A stretch of DNA of 64,000 bases from CAVTWH01 sp963738365 (GTDB lineage Bacteria > Actinomycetota > Actinomycetes > Mycobacteriales > Micromonosporaceae), in assembly GCA_963738365.1 (NCBI GenBank), contig CAVTWH010000007.1:620001-684000 (forward strand), in the 5' to 3' direction. Below, piece by piece: positions 18,092 through 27,590 of the stretch (the stretch's first letter is position 1; each line of letters opens with the position of its first letter). A program made the translations under genes and the position numbers. The notes under the pieces are model-generated. The model was not told the DNA's origin and did no database searches. It was given only the letters and a program-made list of their open reading frames with translations.

Positions 18092-19057
18092 GTGCCGGAC
18101 GACGGCAGCGGCCTGGCCGAGGCGTGCCCCGGTCCCGGCCGCGAACCGGCTCACCTGGCGGGGGCGGCTGCGCCGGGACCGGTCGCTGCTGCTGATGACC
18201 CTGCCGGCGGTGGTGCTGGTGGCGGTCTTCAGCTACGTGCCGATGTCGGCACGGTGATGGCGTTCCAGCAACTACAGCATGTACAGCGGCTTCTGGCACA
18301 GCCCGTGGGCCGGGCTGGACAACTTCCAGCCAGCTGTTCGGTGACCCGATCTTCTGGCACGCGCTTCGTCAACACCCTGGTCATCAGCGCCGTCCAGCTG
18401 GTGCTCTACTTCCCGGTCCCGATCGTGCTGGCGCTGCTGCTCAACTCGGTGCTCAGCAGCCGGGTGCGCAACGTCGTGCAGGCGGTGGTCTACCTGCCGC
18501 ACTTCTTCTCCTGGGTGCTGGTGGTCACCATCTTCCAGCAGATGCTCGGCGGCGCGGGCGTGCTCAACACCTTCCTGCGCCGGCACGACTTCGGCACCTG
18601 GAACGTGATGACCGACCCGGGCACCTTCAAGTACCTGGTCACCGCGCAGGCGGTCTGGAAGGAGGCCGGCTGGGGCATCATCGTCTTCCTCGCCGCGCTG
18701 GCCGCCATCGACCAGACGCTCTACGAGGCGGCCGCCGCCGACGGCGCCGGGCGCTGGCGCCGGCTGTGGCACATCACGCTGCCCGGCATGCGCGGCGTCA
18801 TCGTGCTGATGCTGGTGCTGCGGCTGGGCAACGCGCTCACCGTCGGCTTCGAGCAGATGCTCATCCAGCGGATCGCGGTCGGCCGGGACGCCTCCGAGGT
18901 GCTCGACACCTTCGCCTACTACTACGGCGTGGTGAACAACAACTTCTCCTACGGCGCCGCGGCCGGCCTGTTCAAGGGCGTGCTGTCGCTGATCCTCATC
19001 CTGGCCGCCAACAAGCTGGCCCACCTGTTCGGCGAGGACGGGTTGTACCGCAAATGA
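18092..19057 (+). CDS. ABC sugar importer permease 1 (LplB-like)
   Basis: About 320 residues. The first part is disturbed by frame changes near 18125, 18255 and 18340-18365. From there the frame is continuous: VNTLVISAVQLVLYFPVPIV, LALLLNSVLSSRVRNVVQAV, VYLPHFFSWVLVVTIFQQML. The cytoplasmic EAA loop EAAAADGAGRWRRLWHITLP contacts the ATPase. Six membrane helices are expected. The end NKLAHLFGEDGLYRK is characteristic of the LplB/YteP permease group. Start is a GTG inferred from position. Its stop codon overlaps the ATG of the second permease. Confidence 0.83.
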   Translation: MPDDGSGLAEACPGPGREPAHLAGAAAPGPVAAADDPAGGGAGGGLQLRADVGTVMAFQQLQHVQRLLAQPVGRAGQLPASCSVTRSSGTRFVNTLVISAVQLVLYFPVPIVLALLLNSVLSSRVRNVVQAVVYLPHFFSWVLVVTIFQQMLGGAGVLNTFLRRHDFGTWNVMTDPGTFKYLVTAQAVWKEAGWGIIVFLAALAAIDQTLYEAAAADGAGRWRRLWHITLPGMRGVIVLMLVLRLGNALTVGFEQMLIQRIAVGRDASEVLDTFAYYYGVVNNNFSYGAAAGLFKGVLSLILILAANKLAHLFGEDGLYRK

Positions 19058-20016
19058 TCGAGACCTCGTCGACCCCCCGCGCCGCCCGCCGGGCGCAGCG
19101 CCGCGATCGCCCAGCGCCGCCCCGCCTGGGAGGAGAAGCCGACCGCCGGCCGGCCAGACCGGCAAGGGCGCGGTGCTGCTCGTGGTGCTGGCTGTGGTGC
19201 TCGTGCCGCTGTACTCGGTCGTGCTCACCAGCCTGTCCACCCAGGAGTCGGTGAACATCGCCGGCGGCATGGTGCTGGTGCCGCACGGGATCACGCTCAC
19301 CGCGCGTACCGGGAGATCTTCGTCCAACCAGCTGGTCGTGCACTCGCTGCTGGCCAGCCTGGCCATCGCCGTGGTCGGCACGGCGATCTCGATGGTGGTC
19401 ACGCGTGCTGTGCGCCTACGGGCTGTCCCGGCCGCGCTGCTTCGGCCACCGCACCATCCTGCTCGGCCTGGTGGCCACCATGTTCTTCAGCGGCGGCATC
19501 ATCCCGAGCTTCCTGGTGGTCTCCGGCGCTCGGCGGCTACGGCAAGTACTGGTCGCTGATCCTGCCCAGCGCCGTGTCGGTCTTCAACATCCTGGTGATG
19601 CGGGCGTTCTTCGCCGGCACCGCCCAGGAGCTGATCGACGCGGCGCGCATCGACGGGGCCGGCGACTGGCGCACCCTGTGGTCGGTGGTGATGCCGACCT
19701 CCCGGGCGGTGCTCGCGGTGATCACGCTGTTCTACGCGGTCGGCTACTGGAACACGTTCTTCAACGCGCTGCTCTACCTGCCGGACAACGGCAAGTGGCC
19801 GCTGCAGATGGTGATCTACACCTACACCCTGCGGGCAACAACCTGCCGGGCAGCGGCACCACCGGCGTCGGCCAGTACGCCGGGCACCAGGCGATCGCGC
19901 CGCTGTCGCTGCAGATGGCGGTGGTGACCCTGACCCTCATCCCGATCCTGGTGGTCTACCCGTTCGTACAGCGGCACTTCACCAAGGGCGTCCTGGTCGG
20001 CGCCATCAAGGGCTGA
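19054..20016 (+). CDS. ABC sugar importer permease 2 (LplC/YtcP-like, frame-broken)
   Basis: About 305 residues; ATG overlaps the stop of permease 1 (ATGA). Pieces in order: AVLLVVLAVVLVPLYSVVLT, SVNIAGGMVLVPHGITL, NQLVVHSLLASLAIAVVGTA, LCAYGLSRP, ILLGLVATMFFSGGIIPSFL, then the EAA loop ELIDAARIDGAGDWRTLWSV and VMPTSRAVLAVITLFYAVGY, finishing with YPFVQRHFTKGVLVGAIKG, the standard end of this permease type. Breaks lie near 19105, 19150, 19310, 19403, 19530 and 19835. Works with permease 1 and the binding protein to import an oligosaccharide. Confidence 0.83.
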
Positions 20017-20057
20017 CCGGCGACACAGCGCCCGGAAAGTCGTACCCGGAAGAAGAG

Positions 20058-20087
20058 TGGCCCGGTTGTCCGTCGACAACCGGGCCA
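20058..20087. terminator. Bidirectional terminator between the importer and GH31
   Basis: TGGCCCGGTTGT (20058-20069) pairs perfectly with ACAACCGGGCCA (20076-20087), 12 bp around a 6-nt loop, between two convergent genes. Its position supports the GH31 stop codon being at 20131 rather than further left. Confidence 0.75.
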
Positions 20088-20130
20088 CCGTCGGGCCCGG
20101 CCCACCCCGTCCCTGGTGGGCCGGACGTCT

Positions 20131-22485
20131 CTACCAGCCGCTCGCCACCAGCAGGCCGTTCCCGGGTGGCGAGGGCGGCGGGGCGGCCGTTGACGGTCAC
20201 CGTGGCCGGCAACCGCGCCCCGTCCACAGCGGCGAACTCGATCCGGTCCACCCGGGCCGGCCCGTCCAGGGTCACCGCGAAGTCGCCGCCGTCGCGGACG
20301 GCGCGTACCGTCGTGTCCCCGTCGGTGTCGGACAGGGTGAGCGCGGCCGTTCCGGCGCCCCAGCTCTGCAGGGTCACCGCGGCGAACGGGGCGTCGCCCA
20401 CCGCGTCGCCGGGTTCGGTGACGGGCAGCAGCGCGCCGTACCGGACGAACAGCGGCAGTTGCTCCAGCGGCCGGCGGACCGGGCGGTAGCCGCCGCCGTC
20501 GAGTACCGCGCCGCTCCACCAGTCGACCCACTGCCCGGCCGGCAGGTAGACCTGGCGCTGCCCGGACGGGTCGATCATCGGGGCGACCAGCAGGTCGGTG
20601 CCGAGCCGGTACTCCAGGTCGGCGAGCCAGGCGCCCGGGTCGTCGGGGGAGTCCAGCAGCAGCGCCCGCATCATCGGCTCGCCGGTGCGGCCCGCCGGCC
20701 ACGGCGGCGGAGTAGAGGTAGGGCATCAGCCGGTACCGCAGCCGCAGCGCCTCGGCCGCCGCGCGCGCGGTCGCCTGCCGGGAACACCCAGGGCAGCCGG
20801 CTGGTGGTGCCGTGCAGGCGCACCAGCGGGGACAGCGCGCCGAACTGGCTCCAGCGCAGGTAGAGGTCGGGGGTGGGGGTGCCGGTGAAGCCGCCGGCGT
20901 CATGGCTCCAGAACGGCACGCCGGACAGCCCGTGACACAGGCCGCCGCGCAGGGTGCTGGCCATCGACGGGTAGCTGCCGTTGCTGTCCCCGCTCCACTG
21001 CGCCGCGTGCCGCTGCCCGCCCAGGAAGGTGGAGCGGCCCCAGACCATGCCGTGCCCGTTGACATCCCGGGTGGCCGCCGAGACGACATCGTTGAACAGC
21101 AGGCTGTACACGTTGTGCAGGTCCACACCGGTCATCCCGTTGGCGGCCCGGGCGTCAGCCGGCACGCCCTCGGCGAAGTCGGTCTTGAACAGCGCCACCC
21201 CCTGGCGCAGCAGGGCGCGCAGCCGTTCGGTGAACCAGTCGACCACCTCGGGGCGGGTGAAGTCGAGGATGCCGGAGGCCGGGTAGGTGCCGTGCCACAC
21301 ATCGGCGACGTAGGGGCCGCCGTCCGGGCGGGTGAGGAAGTACCCACGCTGCGCCGCCTCGGCGAAATCGGGGCTGCGGTGCGAGACGTACGGGTTGATC
21401 CACAGGCAGACCCGGAAATCCCGCTCGGCCAGGGTGGCCAGCATGCCCTCCGGGTCGGGGAAGCGCTCGGCGTCCCAGCGCAGGTCGGACCAGTGCCCGT
21501 CGGTCTGCCAGTAGGTGTCCAGGTGCAGCACGTCGCAGGGGATGCCGTCGGCGCGGATGCGCCGGGCCCGCTCCAGTACCGCCTGCTGGGTGTCGACGAA
21601 GAAGCCCGACGAGATCCACGAGCCGAACGCCCACTTGGGCGGCGTCACCGGCGCGCCGGTCAGCGCGTCCAGCCGGTGCAGCACCTCGGCCGGCGTGGGG
21701 CCGCCGAGCACGTAGTACTCGATCAGGTCGTCCGGGACGACGATCTGCACCGCGCTGTGGGTGGAGGCGCAGACGTCGAACTCGGTGGCCGCGCCGCTGT
21801 CCACGACCACTCCGTAGCCCCGGCTGGACAGGTAGAACGGGATGTTCTTGTAGGAGCGGTCGGACTCGGCGCCGAAGGCGTCGTAGTTCCACATCACCGC
21901 CCGCTGGCCGCGCTTGTCCAGGCCGGTGAACTTCTCCCCGAAGCCGACGAAGTGCTCGTCGGCGGCGGCGGAGAAGCACTCGTGGTAGGCGACCCGGACA
22001 CCGTCCACCGTCGAGCAGCCGAACGGGAGGGTGCGCAGCCGGCCGCTGATGTCGCGCTCGCCCGGGTTCTCGGCCACCAGCAGGCTGCCGTCGGGGCGCA
22101 GGAAGCGCAGCCGCCACGGGTCCAGGTCGAGCTCGGCGACCAGGGGTCCGGTGCTGAGCCGCACCCGGGAGTCGCTGGTCTGGATCTGCCCGGCCGGGTC
22201 GCTGCCCGGGTGCACCAGGGTGACCGCCGGCGCGCTGCGGGTCCGGGCGTGCGGGTCGGCGGACAGGCGTACCCGGATGATGCCCGGGCCGGCGATGGCC
22301 AGCTCGGCGGTGAGCACCTGGCCGTCGACGGTGACGGCCTTCAGGCTGGCCCGGCCCTCGGCGGCGTCGACCAGCTCGGCTCGGGCGATCGCCAGCAGGC
22401 CGTCTTCACCCGCGCGGCGTACCGGCAGGTCGACCGGGTCGGCCACGAACGTCTCACGGGGGATCAGCGGCGGACGGTAAGGCAT
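20131..22485 (-). CDS. Family 31 glycoside hydrolase, probable alpha-xylosidase (two or three frame breaks near the 3' end)
   Basis: About 785 residues, cytoplasmic (no signal). N-terminal galactose-mutarotase-like domain, then the catalytic barrel: FFVDTQQAVLERARRIRADG, CDVLHLDTYWQTDGHWSDL, RVCLWINPYVSHRSPDFAEA, the nucleophile motif ALFKTDFAEGVPADA, and the acid/base region QWSGDSNGSYPSM. The KTDF(G/A)E motif is the mark of YicI-type alpha-xylosidases, which remove xylose from xyloglucan oligosaccharides. Breaks near 20775 and 20700 disturb the C-terminal part; a further one near 20160 would give the natural end GNGLLVASGW just before the terminator. As read, the last frame continues to 20006. 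Start ATG directly follows the 24-bp operator and has no ribosome site, suggesting a leaderless transcript. Confidence 0.88.
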
Positions 22486-22488
22486 GGG

Positions 22489-22512
22489 ATTTAGTTTTCC
22501 GATTAACCAAAC
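22489..22512. promoter_or_regulatory. 24-bp inverted repeat, probable ROK operator (site 2)
   Basis: Begins ATTTAGTT and ends CCAAAC on the plus strand, with the same length and end sequences as site 1 at 16006. It lies between the divergent GH31 and GH42 genes, 3 bp from the GH31 start codon and 94 bp from that of GH42. Confidence 0.6.
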
Positions 22513-22606
22513 AAACGTCAACCACTTCCCGCTGCCGCAACCACGGTGGACCGGGCCCGGTCGGTTTGGCTATCGTCCCGACAAAGTGGCGAGCGGAAGG
22601 CACCCG

Positions 22607-24541
22607 ATGATCTCCTACGGCGGCGACTACAACCCTGAGCAGTGGCCGGAGCCGGTGTGGGAGCGCGACGTCGAGCTGATGCGGCTGGCCGGGGTCACCC
22701 TGGTCACCGTCGGCGTCTTCGCCTGGTCGAGCCTGGAGCCGGCGCCCGGCCGGTACACCTTCGACTGGCTGGACCGGGCGCTGGACCTGCTGCACGCCGG
22801 CGGGATCCGGGTCGCCCTGGCCACCCCGACCGCCTCCCCGCCGCCGTGGTTCAGCCTCGCCCACCCGCAGGCGCTGCCGGTGACAGCCGAGGGGGTACGC
22901 CTCTGGCACGGCAGCCGGGACACCTACTGCGTCCACGCACCCGCCTACCGGCGCGCCGGAGCTGCCCTGGTCACCGAGCTGGCCCGCCGGTACGCCGGCC
23001 ACCCGGCGCTGGCCCTGTGGCACGTGCACAACGAGTACGGCACCGACTGCCACTGCGAACTCGCCGACGCGGCGTTCCGCGCCTGGCTGGTCCGCCGCTA
23101 CGGCGACCTGGCCGCCCTCAACGAGGCGTGGACCACCAGCTTCTGGAGCCAGGGGTACTCCGACTGGGCCCAGGTGACCACCCCGCGCGCCACCCGCTAC
23201 CTGCCCAACCCCACGCAGGCGCTGGACTTCCGCCGGTTCCTGTCCAGCGCCCTGCGCGAGCACTACGTCGAGCAGCGCGACATCCTCCAGGCGGCCGATC
23301 CGTCGATCCCGGTCACCACCAACTTCGCCTTCGGCGGCTGGGTTCCGGTGGACGTCTGGGACTGGGCCGACGACCTGGACCTGGTCGCTGTCGACTGCTA
23401 CCCGGCCGGCACCGGGCTGGCCGGCGCCGAGGAGGTCGCCTTCGCCGCCGACCTGGCCCGCGGCATCGCCACCGCCGCCGGCCGGCGCCCCTGGCTGCTC
23501 ATGGAGCAGGCCGCCGACCTGGTCTACACCGGCGAACGGATGCGGGCCCGCCCGGCCGGCGAACTGGCCCGGCACAGCCTGTCCCACGTGGCCCGGGGCG
23601 CCACCGGGGTGCTGCACTTCCAGTGGCGCGGTGCGCCCGGCGGCGCCGAGCTGTGGCACGCCGCGATGCTGCCGCACGCCGGCCCGGACACCGCGGTGCA
23701 CCGGGAGGTCCGTGAACTGGGCGCCACCCTGGCCCGGCTGGCCGACCTGGACCCGGTTGACCCGGCGCAGGCGGCGCTGGTCTGGGACCCGCAGTGCTGG
23801 TGGGCGCTGCGGGGCGCCGGCCTGCCGGCCCGCGACCTCGACTACCTGGCCGAGGTACGCGCGCTGCACAGCGCGCTGACCCGGCTGGGGGTCCGCGTCG
23901 ACCTGGTGCCGCCCGGCGCCGACCTGGGCGGGTACCGGCTGGTGCTGGTCGCCGGGCTGTACGCGGTCAGCGACGCGGACGCCGCCAACCTCGCTGGCTT
24001 CCCCGGCTCCCTGCTGGTCGGGGCGTTCAGCGGGGTGGTCGACGAGCGGCTGCGGGTACGCACCGGCGGCTACCCGGGGGCGTTCCGGGACCGGCTCGGG
24101 GTGCTGGTCGAGCGCTTCGACCCGCTGCCGGAGCAGGAGCGCCTGGTGCTCTCCACCGGGGCGGTGGCCGGTGGCTGGCGGGAGAGCGTCAGCCTGCGCG
24201 GCGCCCGGGTGGTGGCCGCCTACCCCGACGGCGGCCCGGCCGTCACCCGGCACGGCGACGCCTGGTACGTCTCCACCCGACTGGCCGCCGGGGACCTGGT
24301 GAGGTTGCTGGCCGACGTGCTGGACGCGGCCGGGGTGGCGCGCCCGGACCCGCCCCCGCCGCCGGGGCTGGACGTGGTGCGCCGTGGGGGGTGGACGTTC
24401 CTGGTCAACCACGGGGACGCGGCGGTGTCCGTACCGGCCGACGGGTGGGAGGCGACCACCGGGCGGCGGGTCGACGGGCCACTGGAGCTACCACCCGGCG
24501 GCTGGGCCGTGCTGCGCGGCGACCCGGCCGGGCCGGGCTGA
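22607..24541 (+). CDS. Family 42 beta-galactosidase
   Basis: 644 residues, full length and unbroken. Cytoplasmic. Begins MISYGGDYNPEQWPEPVWER, the standard GH42 opening; GGAAGG lies about 7 bp upstream. Catalytic acid/base Glu is in ALWHVHNEYGTDCHC (around residue 145) and the nucleophile Glu in PWLLMEQAADLV (around 300). The zinc-binding cysteine set of some GH42 enzymes is only partly present (C in YCVH, DCHCE). The trimerisation domain (about 395-590) includes CWWALRGAGLPARDLDYLAE and the C-terminal beta domain contains GGWTFLVNHGDAAVSVP. It releases terminal beta-galactose. Divergent from the alpha-xylosidase with a shared operator, it fits degradation of galactosylated xyloglucan oligosaccharides. 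Confidence 0.93.
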   Translation: MISYGGDYNPEQWPEPVWERDVELMRLAGVTLVTVGVFAWSSLEPAPGRYTFDWLDRALDLLHAGGIRVALATPTASPPPWFSLAHPQALPVTAEGVRLWHGSRDTYCVHAPAYRRAGAALVTELARRYAGHPALALWHVHNEYGTDCHCELADAAFRAWLVRRYGDLAALNEAWTTSFWSQGYSDWAQVTTPRATRYLPNPTQALDFRRFLSSALREHYVEQRDILQAADPSIPVTTNFAFGGWVPVDVWDWADDLDLVAVDCYPAGTGLAGAEEVAFAADLARGIATAAGRRPWLLMEQAADLVYTGERMRARPAGELARHSLSHVARGATGVLHFQWRGAPGGAELWHAAMLPHAGPDTAVHREVRELGATLARLADLDPVDPAQAALVWDPQCWWALRGAGLPARDLDYLAEVRALHSALTRLGVRVDLVPPGADLGGYRLVLVAGLYAVSDADAANLAGFPGSLLVGAFSGVVDERLRVRTGGYPGAFRDRLGVLVERFDPLPEQERLVLSTGAVAGGWRESVSLRGARVVAAYPDGGPAVTRHGDAWYVSTRLAAGDLVRLLADVLDAAGVARPDPPPPPGLDVVRRGGWTFLVNHGDAAVSVPADGWEATTGRRVDGPLELPPGGWAVLRGDPAGPG

Positions 24542-24556
24542 CCGCCCGGCCGGGTC
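24521..24556. terminator. Bidirectional terminator between GH42 and the lipoprotein gene
   Basis: GACCCGGCCGGG (24521-24532) pairs with CCCGGCCGGGTC (24545-24556), 12 bp. It spans the GH42 stop codon and lies 5 bp before the stop of the convergent lipoprotein gene. Confidence 0.65.
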
Positions 24557-24561
24557 GCCGG

Positions 24562-25140
24562 CTATGCGGGCGGGTTGTTGTCGGCGGTCACCGTGATCGA
24601 CTTGCTCGCCGCCTGGCCCGGGCCGCCCTTGGTGACCAGCTTGTACGTATGCGACTGCTTGGGCTTGTTCGTGCAGGCGAAGTAGAGCTGCTGGGTGCCG
24701 ATGGCGTTGGAGCTGGTGTAGAGCCCGCCGTCGACGTAGAGCTCGACCGCGTTGGCGCCGGTGACCTGCCAGGACAGGACGATGTCCTGGGCGTCGCGGT
24801 GGTACGGCGCGGCGGAGGTGCCGACGATGGCGCACAGCGGCTGCTGGGTCACCTTGAAGGAGACGATCACCGCGCCCAGGCCGCCGCTGGTCTTCGTGGG
24901 CTTCACCGTTGCAGTGGTGGCGGTCGTGGCGCCGCTCGGCTGCGGGGCAACGGTGGTCGGGTCGGCGGCCGGGCTGTCCACAGTGGACAGGCCTTGACTG
25001 GCGCCGGTCTTCGGGTCGGCGCTGCGGGCCGCCGGCTTGCTGCAGCCGGCGGCCAGGGTGAGCAGCGCCAGGCTGCCCAGCGCGGCGGCCAGCGCGGTGG
25101 CCGGCCGGCGCGCTGCACGGCGGTCGCGGAGTGTGGTCAT
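24562..25140 (-). CDS. Secreted lipoprotein with an Ig-like domain, unknown function
   Basis: 192 residues. Signal peptide with a basic start (TTLRDRRAARRPATALAA) and lipobox LTLAAGC around residue 33, so the mature protein is lipid-anchored outside. A Thr/Ser/Pro-rich spacer (about 40-85) leads to a beta-rich domain: GAVIVSFKVTQQPLCAIVG, DIVLSWQVTGANAVELYVDG, QLYFACTNKPKQSHTYKLVT and ITVTADN. Two cysteines in the domain may form a disulfide. This resembles Ig-like stalk domains seen in actinobacterial cell-surface proteins. Function not known. Good RBS region GGGAGACCC before ATG. Confidence 0.8.
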   Translation of the reverse strand: MTTLRDRRAARRPATALAAALGSLALLTLAAGCSKPAARSADPKTGASQGLSTVDSPAADPTTVAPQPSGATTATTATVKPTKTSGGLGAVIVSFKVTQQPLCAIVGTSAAPYHRDAQDIVLSWQVTGANAVELYVDGGLYTSSNAIGTQQLYFACTNKPKQSHTYKLVTKGGPGQAASKSITVTADNNPPA

Positions 25141-25493
25141 CGCGGGTCTCCCGGGCGGTCGAGGGCGTGAGGTGCCCCCACCGTAGGGGCCCGGGGACCC
25201 GCTGACGAGTGTGCGTCGGCTGGTTGTCAGTGGGTCGCCGCAGACCTGCTCCTTCCGGCCCTCGCCAGCGGCGTTGACCTGCGGTGACGTGCTGGTCGGC
25301 GGCGCCGTGGTCGGGCGCCCGTACGGGGCGCCCCGGGCCGGTGGCGGGTCAGCCGCCGCGGGTCGGGCGGTGGGTGCCGGCCGGGCGGTGGGTGCCGGAC
25401 GGGCGTGGGCGCGGTGGACGGGTACCGCTCGGGTGGGTACCGGCCCACCGTGACGGCGCGTGCCAGCTGCGGTTCATTGCTCGCATACCTCTC
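25141..25493. other. Intergenic region, 353 bp, low complexity
   Basis: No convincing gene. The part 25365-25405 contains near-repeats of GGGCGGTGGGTGCCGG. It carries the promoter of the leftward lipoprotein gene and the 3' end of the primase-polymerase-like gene. Confidence 0.5.
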
Positions 25494-26126
25494 TCACGTC
25501 GTCATTAACGACGATTCGCCCGGGCGGGCGCGAGGGGTGTACGCGCGCGGCAGTCCACCGGCCAGCCACTGCTGGAGTACCGAAGCGGACGGCAGCGCCC
25601 AGTCCACCTCGTCCGGGGAGGTCACCCAGCGCACCCGCCCCTGGGGGGTACGGGTCGGCGGCGCCGGGATCCACGAGCCTTCGCCGTGCAGCACCACGTC
25701 CGGCCGCCCGGCCAGTTCGGCGCGCAGCACCGTGCCCGGGCGTACCAGGAACATCCACCGGCCGGTCGGGGTGAGCGCGACCGGGCCGGGCGGCGTGCGG
25801 CGCCCTGCCCCGACAGCCAGCCAGGCCGGTGCCTCGACGACGTCGAAGGCGACCCCGGTGGCCAGCAGGATGGCGTGCGGGGTACGTCGCCAGGCGGTGG
25901 CCACCAGGCGCGGGTCGCGCAGCGTCCGGCCGGGGGCGGCCGGGCGGGCCCCCGGGTCGTGCGCGAAGCCGGGATGGCAGCCCACCGTCCGGCACCCGGG
26001 CCCGCAGGTGAACCGTCCACCGACCAGTGACGCGCCGGGAATGATCGGCCAGCCGTGCACGGCGAACTGAACCGCCGCGTGCCGTAGGCGAACGCGCTGC
26101 CACCCGCTTCCCAGCTGTGTCCGCAT
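25494..26126 (-). CDS. Stand-alone bifunctional primase/polymerase-like domain protein
   Basis: 210 residues, starting at ATG with GAGGGGGG about 10 bp upstream. The sequence matches the prim-pol (archaeo-eukaryotic primase superfamily) N-terminal domain as found alone in many actinomycetes: RLRHAAVQFAVHGWPIIPGA, a cysteine/histidine cluster CGPGCRTVGCHPGF, RDPRLVATAWRRTPHAILLA, GVAFDVVEAP, and VLHGEGSWIPAPPTRTPQGR ending VRWVTSPDEVDWALP. The metal-binding DxD of active polymerases reads DVVE, so activity is doubtful. No helicase or primase C-terminal domain is present. It is divergent from an XRE-TPR regulator, a pairing frequent in this group, which suggests a regulatory rather than replicative role. 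Confidence 0.78.
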   Translation of the reverse strand: MRTQLGSGWQRVRLRHAAVQFAVHGWPIIPGASLVGGRFTCGPGCRTVGCHPGFAHDPGARPAAPGRTLRDPRLVATAWRRTPHAILLATGVAFDVVEAPAWLAVGAGRRTPPGPVALTPTGRWMFLVRPGTVLRAELAGRPDVVLHGEGSWIPAPPTRTPQGRVRWVTSPDEVDWALPSASVLQQWLAGGLPRAYTPRARPGESSLMTT

Positions 26127-26355
26127 CGTTATCAACCCCCCTCAATCTCCCCGTTACGTGCGATGACCTGTGTCGTTCTCAGCACAAGAGCGGTGTGCAC
26201 CGACTCCCTGCTGAAGTTAGAACGACGCTGGTTCTCCCGGACGTACGCGATGTGCGACAGAATCCGGGAACCGCGGCGGGGCGGCGGGAGACGCACAACT
26301 GGTCGGGCGAGCGACGACCCGGCCTGCGCACAGCTCGGGGGAGGGGAGGTCGCAA

Positions 26356-27590
26356 GTGGACGAGCTGCCGATCGGCCGCCGGGTCGCCTACTGGCGCGGC
26401 CGGCGCCACATGTCGCAACAGGTCTTCGCGGACCGGCTCGGCAAGTCCAAGAGCTGGGTGGACAAGGTCGAGCGCGGGGTCCGCCGGCTCGACAAGTTCT
26501 CCGTCGTCTACGACATCGCCGACGTCCTGCAGCTCGACGCCCAGCTGCTGCTGGGCAAGGAGCCGGAGCGGCGCCCCGGCGCGGTCAACTGCATCGACCA
26601 GGTCGAGGTCGAGGAGATCCGGGCCGCGCTGGAGCGCTACGACGCCATCGCGTCGCTGTTCCCGCGCCGTCCGAGCCGGCCCGGGTCGAGGACCTGCGCA
26701 AGGCGGTCGACCACGCCTGGCTGACCTTCCAGCACGCCAAGTACGGCATGCTCGCCCGGACGCTGCCCCGGCTGCTGCGCGAAGCGCAGGCCGCGGACGC
26801 CGCGTACAGCGGCAGCGACGACGGCGCGCGACCGCCGCGCACCTGCTCGGCGCAGCTCTACCAGATCGCCTCGTCCGCGCTGCGCAAACTCGGCGAGTAC
26901 GAGCTGGCCTGGCTGGCCGCCGACCGCTCCATCGCGGTCTCCCAGCGCGCCGGCGACCAGCTGCTCGCCGGGACCGCCACCTACCGGGTCGGCAACGCTC
27001 TGCTCGCGCTCGGTCGGGCCCGGCCGGCGCTGGAGGTCAACGTCAACATCGCCAACCGGCTCGCCCCGGCGCCCAGCGGCGAATCCGACGAGGCGCGCCT
27101 GTCCGTCTACGGCATGCTGCTGCTGCAGGGCGCCATGGCGGCCGCCCGGATCGGCGACAGCGCCACCGTGCGTGACCTGCTGCTCGGCGCCGAGGAGGCG
27201 GCCGACCAGGTGGGCGAGGACGCGAACCACTACTGGACCTGCTTCGGCCCGACCAACGTCAAGCTGCACCGCGGCCGCGGCCGCGGTCGAGCTGGGCGAG
27301 GGGCGGACCGGCCGTCGAGATCCACGAGACCATCGACCCGACAGCACTTCGCCGCGCTGCATGCCGGAGCGGCGGGCCCAGCACTTCATCGACCTGGCCC
27401 GCGGGCTGGCCCAGGTCGGCGACATCGACCGGGCCAGCGAGATGCTGCTGAAGGCGACCGGCTGGCCCCCTCGGAGATCCGCTGCCGCCCGATCGCCCAG
27501 GAGGTGCTCGCCGACGTGCTGCGCCGCACCCGGGGGACCCCTTCGCCAGTCTCGCCGAACTCGCGCGAGAACATGGGCGTCGGCCTGTGA
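26356..27590 (+). CDS. XRE-family regulator with TPR-like C-terminal region (frame-broken), copy 1
   Basis: About 410 residues. GTG start after GGGGAGG. N-terminal helix-turn-helix (residues 1-65): IGRRVAYWRGRRHMSQQVFA, DRLGKSKSWVDKVERGVRRL, DKFSVVYDIADVLQLD. The C-terminal part is a helical TPR-like sensor: VDHAWLTFQHAKYGMLARTL, ALRKLGEYELAWLAADRSIA, YRVGNALLALGRARPALEVN, HFIDLARGLAQVGDIDRASE. Breaks near 26680, 27295, 27345, 27470, 27535 and 27570. The true end is probably ENMGVGL with its TGA at 27588, which overlaps the GTG of the flavoprotein gene. Regulators of this kind are thought to sense small ligands or peptides; the coupled flavoprotein is the best clue to its job. Confidence 0.8.
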
